From the IMG/VR virus record IMGVR_UViG_3300020578_003561, positions 1 to 35,029 of that record: a stretch of 35,029 nucleotides of DNA. The stretch is one strand, 5' to 3'. The notes under the pieces were generated by a model that had not been told where the DNA came from, did no database searches, and was given only the letters and a program-made list of their open reading frames with translations. Made by a program: the position numbers and the translations under genes. Below, one piece after another: positions 12,123 to 19,746 of the stretch. Position 1 is the first letter of the stretch. Each line of letters begins with the position of its first letter. Source of the stretch: a virus.

Positions 12123-13509
12123 AATAAGAATACGAAGAGGTACAACTACTCAATGGACTGGATCTAATGCAGTTTTGCTAACGGGTGAGCTAGGAATAGA
12201 CACAACTTTAAATAAATTAAAAATAGGTAATGGAACTAGCACATGGGCTAACCTGCCGTTTTTACATGTAACTCCAGAAGAATTATCAACAGCCTTGGCA
12301 GAAACACTAAATTCTGCAAACAGTTATACAGATACCGCAGTAACCTCTCTTGGAAATACAAGTGCTTTAACATATGTCCCTATATCTGATGTTGGAAATC
12401 CAGACGGAGTAGCGTCACTTGATGAAAATGGGAAAATACCAGATTCAGAAATTCCTTCAACAATTGCTAGAGATTCAGAGATTCCCACATCAACTACAAA
12501 TATTGAAGAAGGAACAAGGCTTTACTTTACAGATGAAAGAGCACAAGATGCAGTAGGAGGTTCATTGGGATCTGGTTTATCTTATAACGATACAACTGGT
12601 GCAATCTCAGTTGATACAAGCCTTATATCTACGAAAACGTATGCTGATACAACAGCCACAGCAGCCGCAACAACAGTATTTAATAATTTAGTGGATGCAG
12701 CTCCAGAATCATTAAACACTTTAAATGAGATAGCGGCAGCTTTAAATGATGATCAGAACTATTATACAACAATAAACAATGCTCTGTCTCAAAAATTATC
12801 TATTGCTGATGCTACTTCGACATACTTAACACAATCTGCTGCCGCATTAAATTATTCAACCATAAGTAGTTCTGATAGCTTATACGTAAGAAAAACAGAG
12901 CCAGCCATTGATTATCTTGTTCAGAACAGCGGCACTGGGGCATATTTAGTTAATGGTCTTTTAAATGGACCAATTACTCTTCAGTTAGGCAAGCTATATA
13001 AAATTTCAGTTCAAGCATCTGGCCACCCATTTTGGTTTCAAACATCATATGGGGCATACAATCAAAACCATGTTTATGACCATCCTGGAATAACTGGGCA
13101 AGGATTAGATGCTACACACATACAGGTGCTTCTACCATTTGACGCACCTCAACTTTATTATGCATGTCAATTTCATGAAACTATGAAAGGATTTGTTTTA
13201 ATTGAAAATCCAAGCGCCCTGCAAGTTTTTGTACAAAAAACTGGATCATATACTCCAGTTTTAAGAGATATGGGAGAAATTATTGAAATGTCTGGCGGAG
13301 GCACATTAACAATATCAGATTCAGAACTTTTCCCAACAGGAACAACGTTTGAAGTCCTTCAAACTGGAACTTCTCAAGTAACAATAGCTGGAAATGGATT
13401 TACTATAAATTCTACTCCAGGATTAAAGCTAAGAGCACAATGGTCTGCAGCAACTGTGATAAAGAGAGGGCTTAATAACTGGGTCGCTTTTGGAGACCTA
13501 GCAGTATAA
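12112..13509 (+). CDS. Tail fibre with cupredoxin-like domain and C-terminal knob
   Basis: The 465-aa protein opens with the same adaptor as the 10912 fibre ([30 protein letters not shown]; residues 4-50). Phage fibre repeats follow (DSEIPSTIARDSEIP, VDAAPESLNTLNEIAAAL near 194-211, a motif common in T4-like fibres). Residues about 265-368 repeat the cupredoxin-like domain with H305 (SGHPF), C352, H355 and M358 (CQFHETM). The last 90 residues form a beta knob ending LNNWVAFGDLAV. The start overlaps the preceding gene by 11 nt. The two fibres probably share an attachment site. Confidence 0.82.
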   Translation: MVSRIRIRRGTTTQWTGSNAVLLTGELGIDTTLNKLKIGNGTSTWANLPFLHVTPEELSTALAETLNSANSYTDTAVTSLGNTSALTYVPISDVGNPDGVASLDENGKIPDSEIPSTIARDSEIPTSTTNIEEGTRLYFTDERAQDAVGGSLGSGLSYNDTTGAISVDTSLISTKTYADTTATAAATTVFNNLVDAAPESLNTLNEIAAALNDDQNYYTTINNALSQKLSIADATSTYLTQSAAALNYSTISSSDSLYVRKTEPAIDYLVQNSGTGAYLVNGLLNGPITLQLGKLYKISVQASGHPFWFQTSYGAYNQNHVYDHPGITGQGLDATHIQVLLPFDAPQLYYACQFHETMKGFVLIENPSALQVFVQKTGSYTPVLRDMGEIIEMSGGGTLTISDSELFPTGTTFEVLQTGTSQVTIAGNGFTINSTPGLKLRAQWSAATVIKRGLNNWVAFGDLAV

Positions 13510-13512
13510 ATA

Positions 13513-14430
13513 ATGTCAAGATTTTTTAAAAAATTTTTTAGTAGATTTGGTATTAGAAAAGTAAACGTACCAAATTTAAGCGGATTAAGTAGATCACAGG
13601 CTAAAGCCACACTTTCTGCTGTCGGGCTTACTTGGACAGAAACAGAAAACACCACAGCAAATAGTTCTTTAGATCAAACTTTAGTAAGCCAAGGCATTGC
13701 TCACAACACAGCAGTAATTATTGGGTCTTCAGTTCCAATAACCTACTATCAATATGTTGCTCCTCCAAATTTTAACCCTGGATTTGGCCCAGATTTCCCC
13801 CCAGATTTTAACCCAGGTTTTAACCCAGGTTTTAACCCAGGTTTTAACCCAGGTTTTAACCCTGGCTTTGAACCTCCACCTAATCCAGGGTTCGAGCCTA
13901 CACCACCAGCTTTTACAGATCTCCTTGGAGAGAATTGGACGCCATCTTTTAAAAGTGTTGGTGTTTCAACATTAATTAGAACTCCAGATGGATTAGTAAA
14001 AGCAGAAGATTTAGAAGTCGGCGACGTTTTGTTATCTTCAGATATTGAAGGTTTCCCATACACATATGAAGAAGGTGTTACTCAAGCTGCAATAAACTGG
14101 TCAGAAACAAATCCTGTTATTAATTTAACAACAACAACTATTACTAGTATAAATAGAGTTAATTCTAGCTATGCTGTAGTTATAAACGGAGATGTGTTTT
14201 CTCAGTACCACTGGATTCTTATTAAAAGAGATGGTCAGGCAAAATTTGTAATGTCAGAAAATATTATTAAAGAAACAGATGAGGTATACTCATTTGATAT
14301 AGGATCCTGGGAATCAATTCAAATGTATGAAATAGTTCCTGTAGAGCATGAAACTGTTTCCATAAACTGTGAGCCATTTGATATGTTCTGGACTGAAAGG
14401 ATGTTAACACATGACTCAGTTTCAATATAA
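13513..14430 (+). CDS. PASTA - (FNPG)n linker - Hint-like virion protein
   Basis: Residues 18-79 are a PASTA domain (VPNLSGLSRSQAKATLSAVGL ending VIIGSSVPITYY), a fold that binds peptidoglycan or lipid II in cell-wall enzymes and kinases. Residues 83-132 are a Pro/Gly/Phe/Asn linker with five FNPG repeats. Residues 148-305 resemble a Hint (hedgehog/intein) domain: S148 aligns with the usual nucleophilic Cys, STLIRTPDGLVKAEDLEVGD is the block A-like start, QYHWI the middle histidine, and INCEPFDMFWTERMLTHDS the end. There the usual His-Asn-Cys/Ser is H300-D301-S302. Self-processing is therefore uncertain. It has a basic N-terminus and lies inside the fibre operon. Confidence 0.75.
   Translation: MSRFFKKFFSRFGIRKVNVPNLSGLSRSQAKATLSAVGLTWTETENTTANSSLDQTLVSQGIAHNTAVIIGSSVPITYYQYVAPPNFNPGFGPDFPPDFNPGFNPGFNPGFNPGFNPGFEPPPNPGFEPTPPAFTDLLGENWTPSFKSVGVSTLIRTPDGLVKAEDLEVGDVLLSSDIEGFPYTYEEGVTQAAINWSETNPVINLTTTTITSINRVNSSYAVVINGDVFSQYHWILIKRDGQAKFVMSENIIKETDEVYSFDIGSWESIQMYEIVPVEHETVSINCEPFDMFWTERMLTHDSVSI
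13806..13865 (+). repeat. 12-bp tandem repeat TTTTAACCCAGG x5
   Basis: Five copies in register (the last has one change) encode Phe-Asn-Pro-Gly repeats in the linker of the PASTA-Hint protein. Near-identity at DNA level points to recent expansion and likely length variation. Confidence 0.85.
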
Positions 14431-14959
14431 TATAAAAGAGTTTAAGTCGGTTGGAAACCATTATGTGCCAGAATTTTATTCTATGCCAGAAGAATTTAAA
14501 AAATGCTGGATACAAATATCTAAATTAAATTTAAAAAATACAAAATATGCTGCATGTTTTTATTTTAATCAAGATTTTCCAGAAGGCACAGTTATAGTTT
14601 CAGAATCAATCAGATCTAGTTATCCAGATATATATGTAACATTCGACCATAACAATAAAGCAGAAAGATTATATATTAACCCAGTAATGCGTAAAAGAGG
14701 ATATCTTCCCATAGCTGGATTAGTTCTTAGATCATGCTTTTACAACTACCTTGGAATTATAGTGGACGGAAGTTCAGATAGAAGTTTTAGTGCTGATAAG
14801 GCTTACTCTAAAGCAAAAGGAATTGTAAAAGAAACCCCTGCAAAAAATAATCCAGAAATTAATTTATCCTCAAATGCTAAATATGAAATAGATCCGCCTA
14901 GGGATCCAATATATCCAAATGTGTGGAATATTCAAAGGGTTGGTGGAAATCGTGGCTAA
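14411..14959 (+). CDS. Hypothetical protein, possibly GNAT-like (182 aa)
   Basis: The start overlaps the previous gene by 20 nt. The middle of the protein (about residues 85-140) reads RLYINPVMRKRGYLPIAGLV, then NYLGIIVDGSSDRSFSADKAYSKAKG. This is reminiscent of a GNAT acetyltransferase: a strand, an R-x-x-G-type loop and helix, then a late Tyr. The exact acetyl-CoA loop is not canonical, so this is a weak call. The C-terminal 45 residues are low-complexity and may be unstructured. If a GNAT, it could acetylate a fibre or host protein. Confidence 0.6.
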   Translation: MTQFQYNIKEFKSVGNHYVPEFYSMPEEFKKCWIQISKLNLKNTKYAACFYFNQDFPEGTVIVSESIRSSYPDIYVTFDHNNKAERLYINPVMRKRGYLPIAGLVLRSCFYNYLGIIVDGSSDRSFSADKAYSKAKGIVKETPAKNNPEINLSSNAKYEIDPPRDPIYPNVWNIQRVGGNRG

Positions 14960-15473
14960 TAAAATTAATTCGTTTTTTGACATATCGTTATACAATGTAT
15001 TAAATGGTAATCACGAGGTACTGATGCCCATGTTGTCTTCCTGGGAGGAAGTTGCTTGGCTAGAAAGAGACGGTGGGTACCAAGAAGGTATTATAAAAAG
15101 AGGCAATGTTACTGGATTAAATTTAGAGAATAGAAAAACCCATATGTACCTTGTATCTTCTTTTTTAGACTATTTTAACGAAAAACAAATAAATATAGAA
15201 TGGGTTGCCGAGCAGGTATTGGTAAAATTTTTAGAAGGAAGTAGCTATTCACAGCCATTTGTAAATCCAATATTTAAAGACTCGGTATGCCTAGTTTATG
15301 TTTTAACCAATAGTCATTCTGGAGGAGTAATTAACTTTTTAAATAAAAACCTTTCCCAACCTATGGACAAAGGAAACCTGTTTATTTTCCCAGCATCAGA
15401 AGAGTACGCTTTTTCAATTGAAGGAGTTTCTTCTGGAGAAATGATAGCAGCAATATCTTATATAGAAAAGTAA
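14952..15473 (+). CDS. Degenerate double-stranded beta-helix (2OG-oxygenase-like) protein
   Basis: I place the start at GTG 14952, with GGTGG 5 nt upstream; an in-frame ATG at 14919 lacks an RBS. The 173-aa product ends like a 2OG-Fe(II) oxygenase core: SGGVINFLNK, MDKGNLFIFPASEEYAFSIEGV, GEMIAAISYIEK. However, the HxD and distal His iron ligands of that fold are not visible. It may be a catalytically dead homologue or partner of the intact oxygenase that follows 1 nt later. The fold call is an inference from strand pattern. Confidence 0.6.
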   Translation: MANKINSFFDISLYNVLNGNHEVLMPMLSSWEEVAWLERDGGYQEGIIKRGNVTGLNLENRKTHMYLVSSFLDYFNEKQINIEWVAEQVLVKFLEGSSYSQPFVNPIFKDSVCLVYVLTNSHSGGVINFLNKNLSQPMDKGNLFIFPASEEYAFSIEGVSSGEMIAAISYIEK

Positions 15474-15474
15474 A

Positions 15475-16020
15475 ATGTTTGAGCCAAAAGTAATTTCAAA
15501 TGTATTTAATAATTCATTTTTTGATTATATAAAAAATTATTTTCAAAATCATCCATTAATAAAAAATATATCTTATGACTATTATGGAAGCAAGCGTATT
15601 GACTCTTTTGATGATCCCATTGTTTTGGAATGTCTAAATAATCTCACAGACTTTGCAAGGATGCATTTTGGCAAAAATGACATTGTTCCAACCTACGGAG
15701 TATTTGCAGAATATTCAGGGGAGCAGTCAAAATTAGACGAACATTTAGACATAGGTCCTTGCACGTACACCATAGATCTAGGACTTTATCACAATACCCC
15801 GTGGGACTTAATAATTGAAAATAAAAAATATCAGTTTGACGAAAATGAAGCCATTTTATTTTTAGCCAATGATCAAAAGCATTGGAAGGAAGAGTTTCCA
15901 GATCCAGAGTTTAATAAAGTGGGAATACTCCTATTGCATTGGGTAGACCCAAATCATCCGTGGTTAAAATATTCTCCAGATGTGCAAAAGCTAATTAAAA
16001 AAAGAACCTTTAAAATATGA
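15475..16020 (+). CDS. Fe(II)/2-oxoglutarate-dependent oxygenase
   Basis: The 181-aa protein has the core of the 2OG-Fe(II) superfamily. LDEHLDIGPC gives H90-x-D92, DQKHWKEE gives distal H136, and K148 in NKVGILLLHW may bind 2-oxoglutarate. The YTIDLGLYHNTPW strand and NEAILFLAN strand complete the jelly roll. Members hydroxylate proteins, small molecules or nucleic acids. It lies 1 nt after the degenerate homologue and overlaps the next start by ATGA. The location inside the fibre operon suggests a structural-protein substrate. Confidence 0.78.
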   Translation: MFEPKVISNVFNNSFFDYIKNYFQNHPLIKNISYDYYGSKRIDSFDDPIVLECLNNLTDFARMHFGKNDIVPTYGVFAEYSGEQSKLDEHLDIGPCTYTIDLGLYHNTPWDLIIENKKYQFDENEAILFLANDQKHWKEEFPDPEFNKVGILLLHWVDPNHPWLKYSPDVQKLIKKRTFKI

Positions 16021-16601
16021 CAGATTTAGTAAATCAAATAAAAAATCAAAACGTTATTTATCGTATAGACAGGAAAACTATTTTAGTAAAGGGCTCAGCT
16101 CAATGTAAAAATGTATATGAAATAATTAAATCTGAGACTAATAAGAAAGATGAGGTCTATACTTTTCCTAAAATAGAAAAAAAAGACCTGGATGTTGGTA
16201 AGAATACGGAGCCTCTGTCTATATACAATGAGTCTATAAATTTACTTTTTAGGTCTATAGTTAGTTTAATTAAAGATGCCTGCGTTGAGTACAGTATTGA
16301 CTATCAAAAAAATAAATACTACATTTCCTCAAATTTATCAGAAGACCAGCTTACCGATTTTTGGTACGACACTGGCGGTACATCAAAACCAGCCTTATTT
16401 GGAATTGTTTCTTTAGATGAAGCCATAAATAAAATATTTATCAATGAAAAAGAAACAGACCTTGTGATCGGAGACATTGTTGTATCTGAGGCTGGGAATA
16501 AAGTAGTTTATGGTAGCCAATTTAGGTCTTTAGTTTTTTATGTTTTACCACTATCAATGATTAAAAATCAGTATTCACAAAAATGGATTCCTCTGATATA
16601 A
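16017..16601 (+). CDS. Hypothetical protein, possible beta-helix relative (194 aa)
   Basis: ATGA couples it to the oxygenase before it. The C-terminal third (SLDEAINKIFINEKETDLVIGDIVVSEAGNKVVYGSQFRSLVFYVLPLS) has the strand order G-D-I/L-V ... V-x-Y-G seen at the end of double-stranded beta-helix oxygenases. No iron ligands are obvious. I do not recognise a family. A promoter for the next gene overlaps its stop codon. Confidence 0.6.
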   Translation: MTDLVNQIKNQNVIYRIDRKTILVKGSAQCKNVYEIIKSETNKKDEVYTFPKIEKKDLDVGKNTEPLSIYNESINLLFRSIVSLIKDACVEYSIDYQKNKYYISSNLSEDQLTDFWYDTGGTSKPALFGIVSLDEAINKIFINEKETDLVIGDIVVSEAGNKVVYGSQFRSLVFYVLPLSMIKNQYSQKWIPLI

Positions 16602-16602
16602 T
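16574..16602 (+). promoter_or_regulatory. Promoter of the prolyl-hydroxylase-like gene
   Basis: TTCACA (16574-16579), a 17-bp spacer and TATAAT (16597-16602), overlapping the end of the upstream gene. GGAGA follows as RBS before ATG 16624. An internal promoter would let this enzyme be expressed apart from the rest of the operon. Confidence 0.65.
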
Positions 16603-16623
16603 ATATATAGAAATGGAGATATT

Positions 16624-17274
16624 ATGATAATTGATACACCAATAATTGGGCTTTCGGTATACAGAAACGCTTTGCCAGAAGCGATGCAAATACCTCAAAG
16701 GTTAGAAGAAGTTCTTGGTTCTGGAAAGAGTTCGTTTTTTAAATGGTCCGACGCCTTGGTCGGAGACATGGAAAAAAAGAAAGATTATAGAGATTGTGTA
16801 GACTTTAAAATTAAAAGAAGCTCATTGTCTCCTGGAACAGAGTCTGCAGACAAAATTATTGAAATTCACGACATGATTACTGAAAAACTATATGAGTGTT
16901 TAGAAGAGTTTAGGAATAGGTACGGCATAAATAAATTAAATTATACTGAAGCAATTAACTTTGTGAAGTATGGCCCTGGTCAACACTTTAAGGTTCATCC
17001 AGACAGCGGCCCAAGTTATCAGTGTGATGTTTCTACTGTTATGTATTTAAATAGCGACTATGAAGGCGGAGAGTTATGGTTCCCACATTTTGACTATACC
17101 TACGTGCCCCAGTATGGAGATATAGTATTGTTTCCATCAAGTTGGCTATTTTCCCATGCGGCACTTCCAGTAAAATCTGGCACCAAGTATTCAGCAGTTA
17201 CTATGTTTTCTTATAATGATAGAAATCACCAAGATCAGGGTAAGTTTACCAGAAGGAAGTCTAGTTACCTATAA
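16624..17274 (+). CDS. Prolyl-4-hydroxylase-like Fe(II)/2OG oxygenase
   Basis: The 216-aa protein has the full P4H catalytic set: KVHPDSG (H125, D127), YLNSDYEGGELWFPHF (the GGEL strand), GDIVLFPSSWLFSHAALPV (H178) and SGTKYSAVTMF (K188). The distal His and the Lys are 10 residues apart, matching H483/K493 of human collagen P4H, whereas many relatives use Arg. It would hydroxylate peptidyl proline or lysine using O2, Fe(II) and 2-oxoglutarate. Its own promoter and a position between two collagen-like fibre genes point to collagen-type fibres as a substrate (inference). Similar genes occur in cyanophages. Confidence 0.85.
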   Translation: MIIDTPIIGLSVYRNALPEAMQIPQRLEEVLGSGKSSFFKWSDALVGDMEKKKDYRDCVDFKIKRSSLSPGTESADKIIEIHDMITEKLYECLEEFRNRYGINKLNYTEAINFVKYGPGQHFKVHPDSGPSYQCDVSTVMYLNSDYEGGELWFPHFDYTYVPQYGDIVLFPSSWLFSHAALPVKSGTKYSAVTMFSYNDRNHQDQGKFTRRKSSYL

Positions 17275-17286
17275 CTAATATAGATG

Positions 17287-17292
17287 TATAAT
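17287..17292 (+). promoter_or_regulatory. -10 box TATAAT before the 588-aa fibre
   Basis: TATAAT 20 nt before ATG 17313; weak -35 (TTACCT near 17265). AGAGGTG is the RBS. Confidence 0.5.
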
Positions 17293-17312
17293 TGGGAAAG
17301 AGGTGTACGTAA

Positions 17313-19079
17313 ATGGCAACAAATTTTCCAACGTCTTTAGACGTTTTGGTTAACCCTCAACCAAATGATTCGGTTGAGGTTGTTTCCCACTCTGCCCAAC
17401 ATGCCGATGCAAATGATGCTATTGAGGCGCTAGAATCCAAGGTTGGAGCAAATGACTCTACCGATCCAAATTCTTTAGATTTTAAGGTTAGAACCTTAGA
17501 AACAAATATACTTGATGAAGAAGAAGTAGAAGATATAGCAGCAAGGCTTTTGACTTCTGGCACACATGGCAATATTACTGTTTTTTACAACGACGAAGAT
17601 AAAAAAATAAATCTTATAGCTACCTATGACGATGAAGAGGTCATGGATGCTATTGCTACATCTCTTACCGCTGGAACTGGAATAATAAAGACTTATAATG
17701 ATGTAGCAAATACAATTACCGTAGCCGTAGATACAAATTCAATTGCTACACAAGATTATGTAAATACAGCAATATCTAACCTTGTGGATGCTGCCCCAGA
17801 ACTATTAAATACGCTTAATGAAATTGCCGCAGCAATTGGTGACGATGCAAACTTTGCAACAACAATAACAAATGCTTTGTCAACAAAACTAGATATTGCA
17901 ACTGCTGCAAGCACTTATCTTTCTAAGACAGATGCTCCAGAGGTTATCATGGATGCCGCTGGCGCCATGTTTGCTCACAGCAATCACACAAATGTTGTTG
18001 CAACATATGATGATGAAAATAATAGAGTTAATCTATCTGTGGTTGCCCAGCTAACTCAAGAACAAGCTCAGGACTATATTGCTCCTTTATTTACTCACGG
18101 TCTAAATCCAAATATTACTGCTACATATGATGATGAATCAAATAAATTAATTTTAGAAACCATTATTCCGCCCTCAAAAGCAATAATGTCAGCATCTGCT
18201 CCAACATCTCCAGCCGACGGTGAATTTTGGTTTGATACAGATGAATATAGAAGCGGAAATACCAGAGCATTAAAGGTTTGGAATGCTCTAGCTCAATCAT
18301 GGGAATATATTTCTACAGATCTATCTTTATCAACAACAAATACCTGGACATCTAAAAATACATACACAAATGGAATAATTATTGGGTTAGACGGGGCACC
18401 TAGCAATGCAGTCCATGGACAAATTTATTATAATAAAGTTTTAAACAAGTTAAAGGTGTGGGACGGACTCCTTTGGCAAGATATCCAAGGTTCTGGCGGT
18501 GGCGGTGGCGGACTAACGTTAATTCCAACAGATGAGACAGCACCAGCAAGCACATTCTTCGTAGGACTAGTTCAACCACCAGTGGGTGCTACAGCCATTG
18601 GCGATTTGTGGATAGACGTAGACGACGATGCTGGTGAGACAGAATTCATATTTTCAGGCCCCGAAGCTCCAGAAAATTATTCAACAGATACATTATGGAT
18701 TGATACAGATGAAGCAATATCAGAGCTAATATATAGCGCAAATGAGCCAGCAACTCCATCATATCAAGGAGAGCTTTGGATAGACTTAGATGATACTTCT
18801 GGACAATCAGTATTAAGTTCTTTAACTCCGCCCTCTCCATCCGAAACAGATTTGTGGGTAGATTTGTCAAATGAAGAAGGTTATTTGGAATATAAAGATT
18901 TGTTTAAGGATGGAGCGGCCCAGGTTCAGTCTTTTGCAAGCCTACCAAGTGCAACATTATATCCAGGGATAGCACTTTACGTATCTTCAGAAAAATCAAT
19001 ATATGTATCAATTAATGGACAATGGAAAAAGATGTATCCAAATTCAGACTCAGAAGTCCTTTCTTGGGTAGGATTTTGA
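17313..19079 (+). CDS. Tail fibre protein (588 aa)
   Basis: The start MATNFPTSLDVLVNP with HSAQHADANDAIEALESKVG is a well-known phage fibre N-terminal motif (attachment segment and coiled helix). Long fibre repeats follow, including VDAAPELLNTLNEIAAAIGDDANF, shared with the 12112 fibre, and DYNDVANTITVAVDT-like strands. GQIYYNKVLNKLKVWDG repeats the short meander seen in other fibres. The C-terminal third has repeated DLWIDxDD-type units (four copies, about residues 430-520), acidic and possibly calcium-binding. The knob ends KKMYPNSDSEVLSWVGF. Confidence 0.82.
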   Translation: MATNFPTSLDVLVNPQPNDSVEVVSHSAQHADANDAIEALESKVGANDSTDPNSLDFKVRTLETNILDEEEVEDIAARLLTSGTHGNITVFYNDEDKKINLIATYDDEEVMDAIATSLTAGTGIIKTYNDVANTITVAVDTNSIATQDYVNTAISNLVDAAPELLNTLNEIAAAIGDDANFATTITNALSTKLDIATAASTYLSKTDAPEVIMDAAGAMFAHSNHTNVVATYDDENNRVNLSVVAQLTQEQAQDYIAPLFTHGLNPNITATYDDESNKLILETIIPPSKAIMSASAPTSPADGEFWFDTDEYRSGNTRALKVWNALAQSWEYISTDLSLSTTNTWTSKNTYTNGIIIGLDGAPSNAVHGQIYYNKVLNKLKVWDGLLWQDIQGSGGGGGGLTLIPTDETAPASTFFVGLVQPPVGATAIGDLWIDVDDDAGETEFIFSGPEAPENYSTDTLWIDTDEAISELIYSANEPATPSYQGELWIDLDDTSGQSVLSSLTPPSPSETDLWVDLSNEEGYLEYKDLFKDGAAQVQSFASLPSATLYPGIALYVSSEKSIYVSINGQWKKMYPNSDSEVLSWVGF

Positions 19080-19091
19080 ATAGATTTATAG

Positions 19092-19097
19092 TATAAT
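19092..19097 (+). promoter_or_regulatory. -10 box TATAAT before the second collagen-like gene
   Basis: TAGTATAAT lies 18 nt before ATG 19116, with the strong RBS CGGAGGA. No clear -35. Confidence 0.45.
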
Positions 19098-19115
19098 AAA
19101 ACTCGGAGGAATCAT

Positions 19116-19736
19116 ATGTCATTAAAACGTTGGAACGGATCAGCTTGGGTTGTAGTAGCTGGGTCACGTCCTGGACCACAGGGTCCACAAGGTATTCCAG
19201 GACAAGCAGCAACAATTTCCGTTGGAGCGGTAAACACTCTTCCCTCTGGATCAACAGCAACAATTGTTAATACAGGAACTTCGTCAGCAGCAATTTTACA
19301 ATTTAATATTCCAGCAGGAACAACTGGTCCAGCAGGAACTCCAGGAGCGGCAGGAGCTCAAGGTACTCCAGGACAAAGAGGATCTTATAACTTTACTGGA
19401 ATAGCAAATCCAACAGCACAAAATCCAGCAAGTCCTTTAGGACTAGATAATTATTTAAATACAACTACTGGAGATTGGTTCCAATATAATTCAGGCACCT
19501 CTACATGGGCGTTACAAGGAAATATAAAAGGTCCACAAGGTATTCAAGGCTTAGCTGGTGCAGCTGGTCCAGTAGGACCTTCGGGTAATGAACTAGCTAA
19601 TGATATACTTAAGGAAACAACGGTGGCAAGAGTTGATGCTATGCTAAATCTAGGAATATACTATCCTAAATATACTAGTACTTTAACTCAAACAGAATTA
19701 AACAGCAGATTTGCAGCATCAAGTTATTTATTTTAG
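19116..19736 (+). CDS. Collagen-like tail protein (206 aa)
   Basis: The N-terminus MSLKRWNGSAWVVVAG is a tail-attachment strand. Collagen-like segments follow: RPGPQGPQGIPGQA (about 18-31) and TTGPAGTPGAAGAQGTPGQRG (about 69-89), then GPQGIQGLAGAAGPVGPSG after residue 135. Prolines occur in Y position (G-I-P, G-T-P), the preferred site of collagen prolyl hydroxylases. Between them lies a beta-meander with LNTTTGDWFQYNSGTSTWALQG. The C-terminus ends FAASSYLF. It is a plausible substrate of the upstream hydroxylases. Confidence 0.8.
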   Translation: MSLKRWNGSAWVVVAGSRPGPQGPQGIPGQAATISVGAVNTLPSGSTATIVNTGTSSAAILQFNIPAGTTGPAGTPGAAGAQGTPGQRGSYNFTGIANPTAQNPASPLGLDNYLNTTTGDWFQYNSGTSTWALQGNIKGPQGIQGLAGAAGPVGPSGNELANDILKETTVARVDAMLNLGIYYPKYTSTLTQTELNSRFAASSYLF

Positions 19737-19746
19737 GAGAATGTAA

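Noticed and set aside
13374-14063. Minus-strand ORFs of 93 and 104 codons opposite the fibre and PASTA-Hint genes
   Set aside because: They are shadows of repetitive plus-strand coding sequence without initiation signals.
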